Assembly: GCA_020284085.1 (NCBI GenBank)
Contig: JACEVL010000690.1
Span: 67,501 to 131,500, forward strand
Length of the DNA: 64,000 nt
From: Aporrectodea caliginosa
Lineage: Eukaryota; Annelida; Clitellata; Crassiclitellata; Lumbricidae
Reading direction: 5' to 3'
Below the pieces are notes generated by a model. That model did no database searches. It was not told where the DNA came from and saw only the letters and a list, made by a program, of their open reading frames with translations. Positions 22,199 to 31,202 of this stretch are shown here, piece after piece. Numbering within the stretch: position 1 is the first letter of the stretch; each line of letters starts with the position of its first letter. A program made the translations under genes and the position numbers.

Positions 22199-25100
22199 CG
22201 TAGGGACGACTGAGTAAGGAAAATGTCTGAAGGCACGTAGCCTGCAGTTGCGAGTAGGCCAAATGAACGAGAGCCTACTGTTAATGGGTGGGCGAAAATA
22301 AGTAGCAGCAGTTCCCATTATGCGGTCGTATTCGTGAAGAGGTCAGGCACGAGGTCCCGGGATCTCGTAACGACCGAGTCGGTCTCCCCGCCGTCGCTCC
22401 CCAAGCCCGCTCCCTGCCCCGACCCGACGATGGGTGGTGGACCGTCGTTCCCCGGTCCTGTCGATAGGTTGTTGTTGTTTTTGGTTGAATGCGGGAGTAC
22501 GCGACACCCGGTTTCTGATTGGTTAATAGGTGTATCGGGACTGGCGTTTCCTGCGACGGAAGAGGAACAGAGAACAGAACCGCGAAAATGGGCGCTGATG
22601 GATGCAGCGGCCTGACATGTAACTACTATTATGGGCTCTCGCGATAAGATAGAGCGGCTCTGCGTCGTTGCTTTCCGCATCAATTTCTTTATCTAGACGA
22701 GAATCAGCAGCCATACTCGCGCAATCAGGGAGGCGATAAACATTGGACCGGGGGTTACGTGCAGCAGCGGGCCTCTGCTGCAACTCGGGCAATGAAGCAC
22801 ATAGGCCGATGATTCAGGCTCGGCGGCTAAACGGTATCGCGCAGCCTCCTTTGAAACTCCACGATTTATAGGCAACCAATAGTGTGCACATTCTGAGCAT
22901 TATTTCTATTGATAGTAGCATTATTAGCGGTAGTGGTGGTGTTGAAGGGAAATAGAAGTAGTACTGTGGCAGTTGTGGTTGTTGTATTGTATTAGGCGAT
23001 TTAGATAGCGGCTCTTGAAGGATACAAGTGGGCCTACCTACGGGGGCTCGTTGCACGGAAATAGATTTGTAGTTTGCATACATGGCATCACACTGCTACA
23101 GTTGCATAATTCAAGACAGGTTCCTTGAGATGTTACATTAATGTTTTCTATACACTAATCCATACTGCATAACATTACATTTGAATGTGAATACGAAGAG
23201 CCATATTTTATTGAAATAATATAAATGAGCACAGAAGCTTTGCCCTCTTCGGTCCTGGAACTTCCTTCCTCACAAACATAGACAAACTCAATCAGCCATT
23301 TACATCAGAGGTTCTTAACCTTTTTGCGCACACGACACACCTAAACTTGCAGCCAAATTTGGCGACACACCATGCAATCGGCACATGTGAACTTCGTAAG
23401 TGTTTAAAAAAATGTCAGTAAACTAGTTTATTTACTTAAATTTTTAATTATTGAAATTTTTAATTAATAAAATTTTTGACATTGAATCCTTTCTAGTTTC
23501 TAATCGTCTAATCATTTTCTAATAAAATTCTAATTTCTACTGATCTAATTCTACGATTCTAATTCGTTTCTACGAATCTGAGTCGGCTTCTGATCCTCTT
23601 AAGTTAACTTAAGTCTTGGTATATAGGCCTAGGTCTAACAGTTAATGAGATTTTTGTTCCTGGATTTTTTTTTGGATCATATTAAAACGAGGATCTACCG
23701 TTTTTGCAAATGCAATAAGAAAGCAGGCTAAGAGATCACTTCCGACCATTTTGTTCCGTTAATTTCTTGTTCTTTATGTTGATCATCTAAGAAAACCCTT
23801 GCAAAGATAAGTAGGAACTATGAGGTGAAGCTAAATCTTTGATAGCTTTGGTCGCAAGTGTTCTGTAATGTTCGTTCTTCTTTGTAATTCTTTGAACAGA
23901 ACTGAGTTCTTGAGAATTGCTTGTACATAGGCTACCCTTCATTCTTGAATCACATTGCCGCCCAGACTGCGACAAAATAGAATAGATAGAGTGCCACAAA
24001 TTCTCACAGCTTACGTTCGCTAAACTGCAAAAGTAATTAAGTCAGTCTAATGCAAGACTGACGTAAGCCGTGAGAATTAGCGACACACCAATTCTTCGCG
24101 ACACACCAACGACACACCATGTTTACGCGACACACTGCCGGTCGATTCGCGACACACTAGTGTGTCGCGACACAGTTCTTGAGAATTGCTTGTACATAGG
24201 CTACCCTTCATTCTTGAATCACATTGCCGCCCAGACTGCGACAAAATAGAATAGATAGAGTGCCACAAATTCTCACAGCTTACGTTCGCTAAACTGCAAA
24301 AGTAATTAAGTCAGTCTAATGCAAGACTGACGTAAGCCGTGAGAATTAGCGACACACCAATTCTTCGCGACACACCAACGACACACCATGTTTACGCGAC
24401 ACACTGCCGGTCGATTCGCGACACACTAGTGTGTCGCGACACACCTGTTAAGAACCTCTGATTTACATTACCTGCTAATGCTGGAGGCAGTGAATGTCGG
24501 CGTCTATTGAAAAGCTAGCCAGTTGAGCTGCTACGGGTATACCCTGGGTATATTTATCACCCTGAGTATATTACTGGTGGCTGATGCTATATACGGTCAC
24601 AGATTTTACTATTCGCGTTATACATTACATGACACTAAAGCTTTTTTGGTGGTGTATTTGAAGGGTGCGTTGCCCGGCGTCTGCTGGATGTGGTGTTTGT
24701 GGTGGATCCGAGGGCGCGGAAGAGACCCTACACAAGGCACCTCTGGCAGCTGGCCTACGAGGTCGTCTCCCGGGTTCGAATGGACGACGACCGCATCAAG
24801 GTCCGCTTCTACCCGGAGCTGGAAGTCGTCAAGGCCTCCACCAACGGATCGACGGCGGAGTATGGCAATGTCCAGACGGTCATCCAGAAGGTCGCCAAGA
24901 AGTCGGTCCCGGAATTGTTGCGAGCGGCTTCTCTACTGCTGGCCAAGTCCGACAAGGGAGTCCGAAGGATCGGGATCTACCTGACGGACGGTCGTTCGGG
25001 AGCGACGCCGCGGGAGCTGGAGAGTGCGGCTGAGGAGGTGAAGGGGGAGGCAGCCGTTGAGATGTTCGCCGTTGGAGTGGGACAGGAGACGGATCCAGCT

Positions 25101-25223
25101 GAGCTGGAGACGATCGCATCCAAACGGAAGGGTAAACACCTGTTCCGGCTGACCAAGCTTCTGAAGCCCGAAATCGATGGAGTGGCGTTGAATCTGACGC
25201 GGGCTCTGTGCGGCGGAAGGTGA
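10220..25223 (+). CDS. Secreted VWA-linker-VWA protein (new five-exon model)
   Basis: Join 10220-10282, 15398-15431, 16288-16869, 17881-20928, 24664-25223. Every junction has AG/GT and the phases agree (0, 1, 1, 1). The summed CDS is 4287 nt, 1428 codons plus stop. Order: signal peptide, VWA-1 (about 33-226), Ser/Thr-rich linker (about 227-1242) with four Trp motifs and many N-glycosylation sequons, VWA-2 (about 1243-1428). Both VWA modules are bounded by single cysteines (GCVGG...TRTCE and GCVAR...RALCGG), as in disulfide-closed extracellular A domains. A matrix or coelomic-fluid adhesion role is inference. I know no family with this arrangement. Introns are 5.1, 0.9, 1.0 and 3.7 kb. Possible AATAAA signals follow at about 25.57-25.60 kb. 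Confidence 0.6.
10628..10717. repeat. (ATT)n microsatellite
   Basis: About 30 ATT units with one TGTT interruption. It gives a poly-Asn frame on the minus strand that is not a gene. Confidence 0.95.
10848..10950 (+). mobile_element. LINE 3' end with hairpin-like core and (ATT)n tail
   Basis: The sequence gtaacggcatggctgtgtta followed by cggcgcc and ATT repeats matches 49725-49775 (+) and 48188-48245 (-). The minus copy is attached to recognisable LINE ORF2 C-terminal coding, so this is a solo 3' end of that family. The GGCATG/CATGCC-type core could fold into a stem used for 3'-end recognition. Confidence 0.65.
11236..11480. repeat. CT/TCTG-rich low-complexity tract
   Basis: Imperfect ctgtctgtct and ctctct repeats. 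Open frames in both directions are artefacts of the repeat. Confidence 0.85.
12246..12320. repeat. (CAGT)n-rich tract
   Basis: Imperfect tandem gtcagtcagtcag, ending in caggcaggtaggcag. Confidence 0.85.
12957..13821. repeat. Long GGAA/GAAGGAA polypurine array
   Basis: About 0.87 kb of nearly uninterrupted purine built from GGAA and GAAG units, with related degenerate purine repeats from about 12.78 kb. Higher-order copies are visible: a block gaaggaaggaaagaagaaat recurs near 13135, 13351, 13376, 13573 and 13673. A segment with 'caagacaggaaagaaaacg' occurs at about 12928 and 13486, showing internal duplication of several hundred bp. It gives long frames on all strands (poly FLPS / EGRK) that are not proteins. 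Confidence 0.95.
14715..15124. mobile_element. MITE-like element, 13-bp terminal inverted repeats
   Basis: Ends are gagctgtaccgat and atcggtacagctc, exact inverted repeats. Inside, a segment containing 'ccgcgtatagccgattatta' is tandemly repeated near 14755 and 14792. Left terminus (tagagctg...) resembles some hAT ends, but I find no clean target-site duplication, because the target itself carries repeated 'gtaacgttacag'. Noncoding. Confidence 0.6.
15398..15431 (+). CDS. VWA gene exon 2 (34 nt, tentative)
   Basis: T-rich acceptor (ttgattttgtgttgtag) and donor CTCAG|GTTAGTG bound 34 nt reading [11 protein letters not shown] plus one base. It converts phase 0 (exon 1) to phase 1 (exon 3) and completes the signal peptide. 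Microexons are easily over-called, so confidence is limited. Confidence 0.45.
15988..16247. repeat. 26-bp minisatellite, 10 units
   Basis: Ten head-to-tail 26-bp units of the form tttagaactatatagaatgg plus attaga. The first nine are almost identical and the last is diverged. The array ends only 40 bp before the acceptor of the VWA-1 exon, so copy-number change would alter the branch-point region spacing of this intron. Confidence 0.97.
16288..16869 (+). CDS. VWA gene exon 3: VWA domain 1 with complete MIDAS
   Basis: Phase 1-1 exon of 582 nt, the usual symmetrical form of VWA module exons. It reads [20 protein letters not shown], a first Cys, a beta strand, then the DxSxS metal motif. QTITGD follows (MIDAS Thr) and then [10 protein letters not shown] (MIDAS Asp). 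The module ends [17 protein letters not shown] with the closing Cys. All metal-ion-dependent adhesion site residues are present, so Mg-dependent ligand binding is plausible. Acceptor ctatag at 16287, donor GAAG|GTAATG at 16870. Confidence 0.85.
17069..17667 (-). mobile_element. Mariner/Tc1-superfamily deletion derivative
   Basis: 599 bp with perfect 33-bp terminal inverted repeats beginning CACGGTGATTCAATAAAAAG (17069-17101 and 17635-17667) and TA on both outer sides, the mariner target duplication. The minus strand 17438-17187 keeps only the two ends of a transposase: an N-terminal helix-turn-helix segment with GSVDR and SRTEENV, fused in frame to the C-terminal [20 protein letters not shown] and stop. 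The catalytic DDE/D core is deleted. It lies in intron 3 of the VWA gene, antisense to it. Confidence 0.88.
17881..20928 (+). CDS. VWA gene exon 4: giant Ser/Thr-rich linker with four Trp motifs
   Basis: 3048-nt open exon, phase 1-1, acceptor ttgttatcaaattcag and donor GCGAAAG|GTAAGC. The first half is mucin-like (Thr, Ser, Pro, Val). From about 19.0 kb it becomes basic and polar. Four related motifs appear: [14 protein letters not shown] (about 19020), [15 protein letters not shown] (19443), [16 protein letters not shown] (19829) and [14 protein letters not shown] (20005). Consensus: Gly-aromatic-Trp-Arg/Lys, 5-8 residues, Gly/Arg-x-Val-Trp. NxS/T sequons are frequent towards the C-terminal half. 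The end is very basic (KSKRKHAKG). An in-frame Met at 17859 lies before the acceptor and is not used in this model. Confidence 0.75.
20975..21175. repeat. GGTAAA-type tandem tract
   Basis: Imperfect aggtaaaggtaaag units, directly after the donor of the linker exon. Confidence 0.85.
21176..22155. other. Intron 4 sequence without recognised feature
   Basis: Unique sequence with a short (GA)n run near 21920. No exon with coding bias found on either strand. Confidence 0.4.
22156..22195. repeat. (TA)n microsatellite
   Basis: About 20 uninterrupted TA dinucleotides. Confidence 0.97.
22320..22640. other. CpG-rich segment in intron 4
   Basis: About 300 bp of high CpG, with an inverted CCAAT-like element (gattggttaat) near 22518. 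Frames are open on both strands for 90-120 codons but carry no motif and have no paired splice sites. It might be an internal regulatory island, with no direct evidence. Confidence 0.25.
23306..24460 (-). mobile_element. hAT element, internally deleted, with perfect internal duplication
   Basis: 1155 bp. Ends are CAGAGGTTCTTAAC and its exact complement (14 bp), flanked by the 8-bp duplication atttacat at 23298-23305 and 24461-24468. On the minus strand around 23850-23642 a decayed C-terminal transposase segment can be read: a TYLC..GFS / MINIKNK dimerisation-like stretch, then in another frame [10 protein letters not shown]...QKSH before a stop, as in ZBED/Buster-type hAT transposases. A 269-bp segment (23905-24173) is repeated without visible change at 24174-24442 and contains clusters of cgacacac near the terminus. 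Located in intron 4 of the VWA gene. Confidence 0.9.
23905..24442. repeat. 269-bp perfect tandem duplication
   Basis: Two head-to-tail copies, 23905-24173 and 24174-24442, look identical by eye. They cover the subterminal cgacacac cluster of the hAT element. The duplication is either very recent or an assembly artefact. Confidence 0.9.
24664..25223 (+). CDS. VWA gene exon 5: VWA domain 2, MIDAS degenerate, stop
   Basis: Acceptor tatttgaag at 24663, phase 1, same split-Gly boundary as the first VWA exon (GG|TGC versus GG|TGT). Reads [20 protein letters not shown]: the DxSxS motif has become DPRAR, so two metal-coordinating serines are lost, while YLTDGRSG keeps the third-loop Asp. The fold seems retained ([20 protein letters not shown]) and the last Cys is in RALCGGR just before TGA (25221). 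A GT at 25220 (GGAAG|GTGAGA) is also a good donor, so the gene could continue instead of ending here. Confidence 0.75.
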
Positions 25224-25377
25224 GACAAGAGAATTGAAGAGTCTTCGTGTGTTGCGCATGGACGGGATCACCGAGAAACAGACACGCTGGAAGAAGAAGA
25301 AGGGAAAGGGCCACGTACGCCTCTCTGTTGGGGTTTTGTTTCTCTCTTCATCACAGCGTAATATGTTTAATCCTTAT

Positions 25378-25990
25378 CAGTCCAAGAGTTAGAGAAGTTC
25401 TTGTTCAGATCCACCGATGACTTAGAAAGCGTTTTTACTCGTAGCCATCCGAGTATAGAAGGCTTATTTACCCTAAGTCATCCAACATGATCCGATTCTA
25501 AAACGCTTCTTGCCATGTCCCCGCGAGGCTTCAAAAGCGGTTTTATACACGTCCATCCCGAGGCAAAATAAAATGTTTTGCTTATATCCAGTGAAGGCGT
25601 AATAAAGCGTGTTACCCTAAGTCATCCGTGGGGCAACAAAGCGCTTCTATACCCTATCCCCCCCTTCCGGACAAGGGACTTTTAAAGCGGTTTAAACGCA
25701 TCTATTTGATGCGACTTAAAATGGTTTACCCATATCTATTGCGGGCTTAATAAAACGTCTTAACCCAAAGTCATCCAATGCTAATACACAACCACATCCA
25801 TCCGAGTCTGTAGAACGATTTTACACCATCCATCTGAGACTTCATTGAAGCTATCAATTCGATGCTCTCAAAAGCGGTTTTTAACCTTTTACACATATTC
25901 GTCGGAGGCTTGATAAAACGTCTAAACCCATATCCATTTGGGGCGTTTTAAAGCTTTTTTATACGCATCCACCCGCGGCGTTAGAGATGT
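25378..25990. repeat. Degenerate ~34-bp tandem repeat, about 16 units
   Basis: Diverged units start near catccgaggc, pass through ttaataaagcg or ttaaaagcggtt, and end in ttataccc or ctaagt. They repeat every 32-37 bp, with a few longer ones. The array lies 150 bp after the VWA stop codon and contributes several AATAAA hexamers that may serve as poly(A) signals. It contains no open frame. Confidence 0.75.
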
Positions 25991-27320
25991 TGCAACCAAC
26001 ATCTCATAGGGAGGGAGTTACAGGGTTAAAATCTCAGCCAGTAAGACATTTGCTGTTCAATGTGTTATCCATGTATAAGGCACTGATTCGTACCCGTGCA
26101 AATGTACATATTGTAAGGAATGCATTCGTATCGCCTGTAAGTAGCCTATAGGCCTACTGCATAGCAACACTGCAATCAAGATAAGATCATTTCCGTGTAG
26201 TCCATGGGTGGCTGGTGATTATACGCCCATGGTGGTCCTTCGCTACGGATTCTATGAATTTATTAACACAGAGGAAATCATTATGTAAATTACTCATGGA
26301 TAAAAAGCGAACTATAGAAAGTAATTATCAATGAATAATTATCAGTAAGGCGAAAACAACTCGAGGACGCTTCTGACTCACCATGCATGACATTCAACAG
26401 TAATTGACATTTAAATGGATTTAACTTCACGCTGGTAATTACAACTTTCTAATCTAAAGTGACGAAATTCTGGCCTAATGTTGTATTTAATTGCTTTGCA
26501 TTACATTGAATTTGGCATTATATTTGACATAACATTTTATTGCATAACCCTGAACTGAACTTTAGGTACAGACTTTGTATATATTTAGAGGTTCACAGTT
26601 AGTGACCACTCAATCGTTCACTACTCGAGTGTCAAGTGCAACTCGCAGTCTCTTCCACAACTGAATGCATTTAGGCAGAACTCTCGAGTTTTTAAAATGT
26701 ACAGCCAGCCGATCAGACTTTAGAGTTTTTGAGGAAACTTTGCGATTGGTTGTTAAACGTTATGAAGAAATATAGCTATATGCAAATGGACATTCAGTTC
26801 TTTCTGTGTGTTTTTTATGACCTGTGTATCTTTAGAGATATAGCCTACTGTTGTGTAGTCTATTGATTGTAAGGTATACTGTGCACGCTACACACTGAAT
26901 GACATTGCATTGCTTCGCATGGCTATATTATAATATTATTAAATTGTAAGGTTTGACTGGTATAAGGTACTGTATCATGAGCACTTCTGATCGGTGTGCA
27001 CTGCGAGAGGCGCTATATAAATGTATAGATACAATACAATGATATCTGCTGGGCTTTATGACCTTCTGGAACTTGACCGGCTTTTCAAATGATATAAGTA
27101 ATTTATGATATATGATAGAATGCAATGCAACACAATCTATTATAAAGCAAGATGTCGTTTGCTAACTGTACTATATTTAGGCTACTTCAAAGGCGTTAAA
27201 TTAAGCGTCTAGATAACAACATGTATAGCACTAACTGATTAACAATGCAAACGAATATACAGCAATACTTGGGGAGGGGTAGACATGAGAACAGCCCTGT
27301 ATTTGACCAATGATCAAAAC
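25991..27320. other. Intergenic spacer
   Basis: Unique AT-rich sequence. Near 27008-27025 'ggcgctatataaatg' marks the 3' end of a LINE-related copy. No coding feature seen. Confidence 0.45.
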
Positions 27321-27324
27321 AGAA

Positions 27325-27373
27325 GGAGGTCGTTATTCGCACCCGTCGCCACAAAATCGCTATCGCCAGAAAC

Positions 27374-27404
<31 letters not shown>

Positions 27405-27434
27405 CATGATGACGACGACGACGATGATGATAAT
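27325..27434 (+). mobile_element. Short dispersed element end with (GAT)n tail, copy 1
   Basis: 'cgcacccgtcgccac' then 'cgccagaaactgatgatgat'. The same conserved sequence of about 45 bp precedes a GAT microsatellite at 27848-27918 (+) and, inverted, at 31757-31985. The microsatellite is therefore the tail of a retroposed element. Confidence 0.65.
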
Positions 27435-27847
27435 GATACAATTCCTAGGTCATATATACATACGTAAATTAAAGTTATATATGCATGTATGTATAATATG
27501 ATCAAATATATATATATATATATGCATTTATGTATGTATTTAATTGCTCGGTTGATGGTCCAGTTAGTACAGTGAATTAAATTAATCTAATGCGGGAGTC
27601 TTGGCCAAACACCGGATGAATACGCGGCCAAGCATACGATGAAATGGTATACAAATCACAAAAAGACATATCCGGCTCGGACGTCGCCCGGTTTACAAAG
27701 GTCAGCATGCGGCCAGAGGGCTGGGGCCGGATGTGAAAAGTTATCTAAAAATATCTACCAGACCAAGTGCACCAATACCACCACCACAGCCACCACCACC
27801 ACTGAAGGAAGCACTGAACTTGACGACTGCCCGAGGACAACGAAAAT

Positions 27848-27918
27848 CTTTCATTCGTACCCATCGCCGCCAGAGGCTTGGCGTCAGGAACGGATGATGT
27901 TGATGATGATGATGATGA
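27848..27918 (+). mobile_element. Short dispersed element end with (GAT)n tail, copy 2
   Basis: 'cattcgtacccatcgccgcc' then 'ggcgtcaggaacggatgatg', followed by a short interrupted GAT run. Upstream to about 27590 is a GC-richer body with a CCA-repeat, which may belong to the same element. Confidence 0.65.
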
Positions 27919-28104
27919 ATGCGACATATCGCGCCATCTCGCGAATAATAGCAAAGAAATTTCGTTTGTCGGCAACTGTGTAAAGCCAAATTTCTACAGG
28001 GTGTATATTAGGCTCGTATACCTGTAAAACGAGAAGAGGCCTCTTTATGCAGCGTAAAATCATCAATAATTGTCATCACCGTTAGACAGACAGACAATGT
28101 TATT

Positions 28105-28976
28105 TCAGTTATGGTTTTTCAGTTACAGTTACAGTTATAGTTATCTAATTTATGATTTTTCTGTTAAAGTTATAGTTACAGTTAACTAAAATCAGATTTT
28201 TCAGTTTCAGTTACTTTTTATTTTTCAGTTACAGTTTCAGTTATTTCTCTTTATTTTTCAGTTATAGCATCAGTTATTTTTTTCACAAGTCGTGACTAAT
28301 GACACACTGACCACAAGTATTCTGAACAGTTACCAGAAATATTTACGCAGCAAATCAATGCGATTTAACGTATTGTCAGTTTACTTTAAGGAAAACACGA
28401 CGTTCCAGATTAACACTTGCTCTCTTCCGACAATTAGCGTGCCACACTCAGTTTTCAACGTCCTTGCCAGCAACGGTGTGAACACAACATCGACTTTTGT
28501 CGTCAGCGGCTTCGTAAACAAAATATTCCAACACGACACTTTCTACTTTTCGACCACTACTTGGCTTAAACATTATTCTCGTAGTCGTGGATTGTTTTAC
28601 GAATTTACGGTTTAGCGCCAACGACAACACAACGAAAGGAAAAGAAACCGGAAGTGAAACGAACATGGAAAACTGAAAAGGAACCAGAAGTGAAACTAGC
28701 ATAGAAAACTGAAAAGAAACCAGAAGTGAAATGAGTATAGAAAACTGACTGTAGACTAGAGTAGAATTACCATTCAAAAAGTAAGTAAGAAAAACACTCA
28801 TGTTTTATTTTTCAGTTAACTTTTGTTATTTTTCAGTTATACAGTTTTCGTTTTTCAGTTACTATTACAGTTTCAGTTATTCAGTATTTTTCAGTTACAG
28901 TTACAGTTACAGTTAACTGCAAGACATTTTTCAGTTATTTTGCTATTTCAGTTACAGTTACAGTTAATAGAAATAA
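28105..28976. repeat. CAGTTA-repeat islands flanking a 36-bp tandem repeat
   Basis: Imperfect tttttcagttacagttacag repeats occupy 28105-28275 and, in the same orientation, 28801-28976. Between them lie about 360 bp of unique sequence and three copies of a ~36-bp unit containing gaaaccagaagtgaaa (28640-28750). The layout suggests one simple-sequence region split by an insertion. Confidence 0.7.
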
Positions 28977-28979
28977 CAC

Positions 28980-29536
28980 TGACAGACAGACAGACAAGGA
29001 CAGACAGACAGACAGACAAGGACACTCACATACAAACATACAGGCAAACTTACAGACAAACACAGAGGCAGAGACAGAGAAACATTGACACAGAGAAAGG
29101 TAGGGAGAGCGAAAGACAGCTAGAGGCACAGTCAGAGAAATAGAGAGGCAGGAAGGGACGGAGGAGGAGGAGAAGAATGGAAGTAGTGCAATGCGGGAGA
29201 AGAGAGAGGAAGGAGAGAGAAAGGAAGTGACGGCTGAAGGGAGGCAGGATGAAGAGAGAGATGGAAAGGGAAGCATTACGGGAAGTAGGAAGAGGAAGGA
29301 CGGAGGGAAGAGATGGAGGGAGTGGAAGGAGAGAAAGGCTATAAAGAAAGAGCCAGAGGCAGGGAGGTAGAGATATATGGGGGAGGGGACAGGAGGGCAG
29401 GTATACAGGAGAAAAGAAGACAGGGAGAGGAAAGAGAGATGGATGGGAGGAAGGTAGGGATGGAAAACGACAAGAAAGGAGGGGGAAAACAGGAAGGGAG
29501 AAACAGAGAAACAGAGAAGACTCAGAGACAGAATAC

Positions 29537-29569
<33 letters not shown>

Positions 29570-29627
29570 CGAGAGACACAGAGAGACTCAGAGACAGAGA
29601 GACAGACAGACAGAGACAGACAGAGAC

Positions 29628-29674
<47 letters not shown>

Positions 29675-29700
29675 GAGAGAGAGATAGAGAGGGGGGGGCA
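28980..29700. repeat. Purine-rich low-complexity tract (GACA, GGAA, GA)n
   Basis: (GACA)n at 28980-29030, purine-rich sequence with only sparse pyrimidines to 29530, then (GA)n at 29540-29570 and 29635-29690. Open frames in all directions are repeat artefacts. Confidence 0.9.
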
Positions 29701-31079
29701 GGGAGGCAGAAGATATGAAAGTAGGAGGACTATTGGTATTTATGAAAGCGTAGCAAACGGGGAGTTGCATCGGATTCCCCAGAATGGACAATGAGCCGAA
29801 CTAGCTATGCTCATTGGTCAACGCCGAAGAGGCCATTATAATTAGACGCAATTTCTAATAGGCCCAGACGTAATTATAATGACGGTGTATACGTTAATTG
29901 CCTTCAAAGTTGTAGGCCCCTACAATAGTTTGGATTGTCAGCTATAGGTCCATGGTCGTTGGACTTTGTTTCTTGATAAGATGGCTAAGCCTCTGATATG
30001 TTATTGCTAAGAAACGGAGGTATTCGAATGATAAGCCCGATGCATGTCATCAGCGAATTAGAAAAATATGTGGACCTGTTAGACTTAACTGACGCTTCCA
30101 AGAGTGTATACACGCATGTACATGCATGTTTGTGTATTTTTCGTTGTGCGCATGGGCGTCGATATGCGTGGGTGTGTGTTGGTGTGTGTGACTGTGTATG
30201 GACGGGTTAATTGCTTACAGTAATTATACCTTAAATGCCTCTTTAAAAACGCTAAGCTCTAACTTGGGTCATGTGGGACCAATGTTTGTTCAGAAGAAAA
30301 AAATGTTGGTGCATTTGCAAATGTTTTGTATTTCTTAATTATTTCTTAATTTCTTTATTATTTTACAGGAAAGTGACTTATGAGATGAAAATTGCAAATT
30401 GTATAGTGAAATAAAGTTTGAAACTGTGGTTTCAAGTTTGACACATTTTTAAGTTCTAACAAAATGTTGCAAGAAACAATTTATACATTGTCAATATTAG
30501 TCCCTATGTATGCATGCATGTATGCACGCACGCTTGCATCATGCATGCCTCTATGTATGTATGTATGTATGTATGTATGTATGTATCCGTGTATAACTGT
30601 ATATATGTTTTATCATAACACTTAACATAGCGCCTTTAGAGTACCTCACGAACACGCTGCATTCATGGCTATCTACCAGATATGAACAAGTGCGTTTTAA
30701 GGCCAGCAGACAATGTAGGCCTATGCTGAATAGAGTCGAATGGACAACGCTATAGGTACTTGAAATGGAAGTTGCGGAGGAAGGTCCGACACTTGGGAAG
30801 GAACCACACTTGAATCATAGTTGAAGAGCAGGATTGGGCGTGCCTCCAATACGGGAAGGCATATTATGACGCAATGATCGCTCTCGATGTCTTGAAGTTG
30901 AATGCCTGGGTGCAAGATACTTTAAATACCTGAATGAAAGAATGAACGAAGGGATGAACGATTGGACAGGTAAAAGAAAGGAAAATGAATGAATGAATGG
31001 ATGGATGAATGAATGAACGAAAGAAAGAAGAAAAGTAAACTAACTAACTGACTGACTAACTGAACTGACTAATGATGAG
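29701..31079. other. Spacer with (TGTA)n at 30505-30588 and LINE-end motif
   Basis: 30625-30660 reads taacatagcgcctttagagt, a LINE-3'-end-like motif in minus sense. The minus frame 30915-30721 (64 codons, starting MHPGIQLQDIESDHC) faintly resembles retroelement coding but is too short to assign. 30920-31030 is GAATGA-rich. Confidence 0.4.
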
Positions 31080-31200
31080 CTGCGTCTACACCCTGGGAGT
31101 CTGCCTGAAACTTTCCTTACTAAACTAAAAACTGTTCTTTTTGGGCGCGTTGGAATCGGGAATGAATGAGTAGTTTGAATGAAGGGGCGCTATATAAATT
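31080..31200 (+). mobile_element. LINE 3' end (ORF2 tail and GCGCTATATAAAT)
   Basis: A short frame reads HPGSLPETFLTKLKTVLFGR then stop, like the last residues of CR1/L2-type ORF2, followed by gaaggggcgctatataaat and an AATG tail. The rest of the element is absent. Confidence 0.65.
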
Positions 31201-31202
31201 CC

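Noticed and set aside
22318..22683. 121-codon minus frame
   Set aside because: CpG-rich intronic sequence; composition biased and no supporting splice sites or motif.
24880..25314. Minus frames across the second VWA exon
   Set aside because: Shadow of the conserved plus-strand coding exon.
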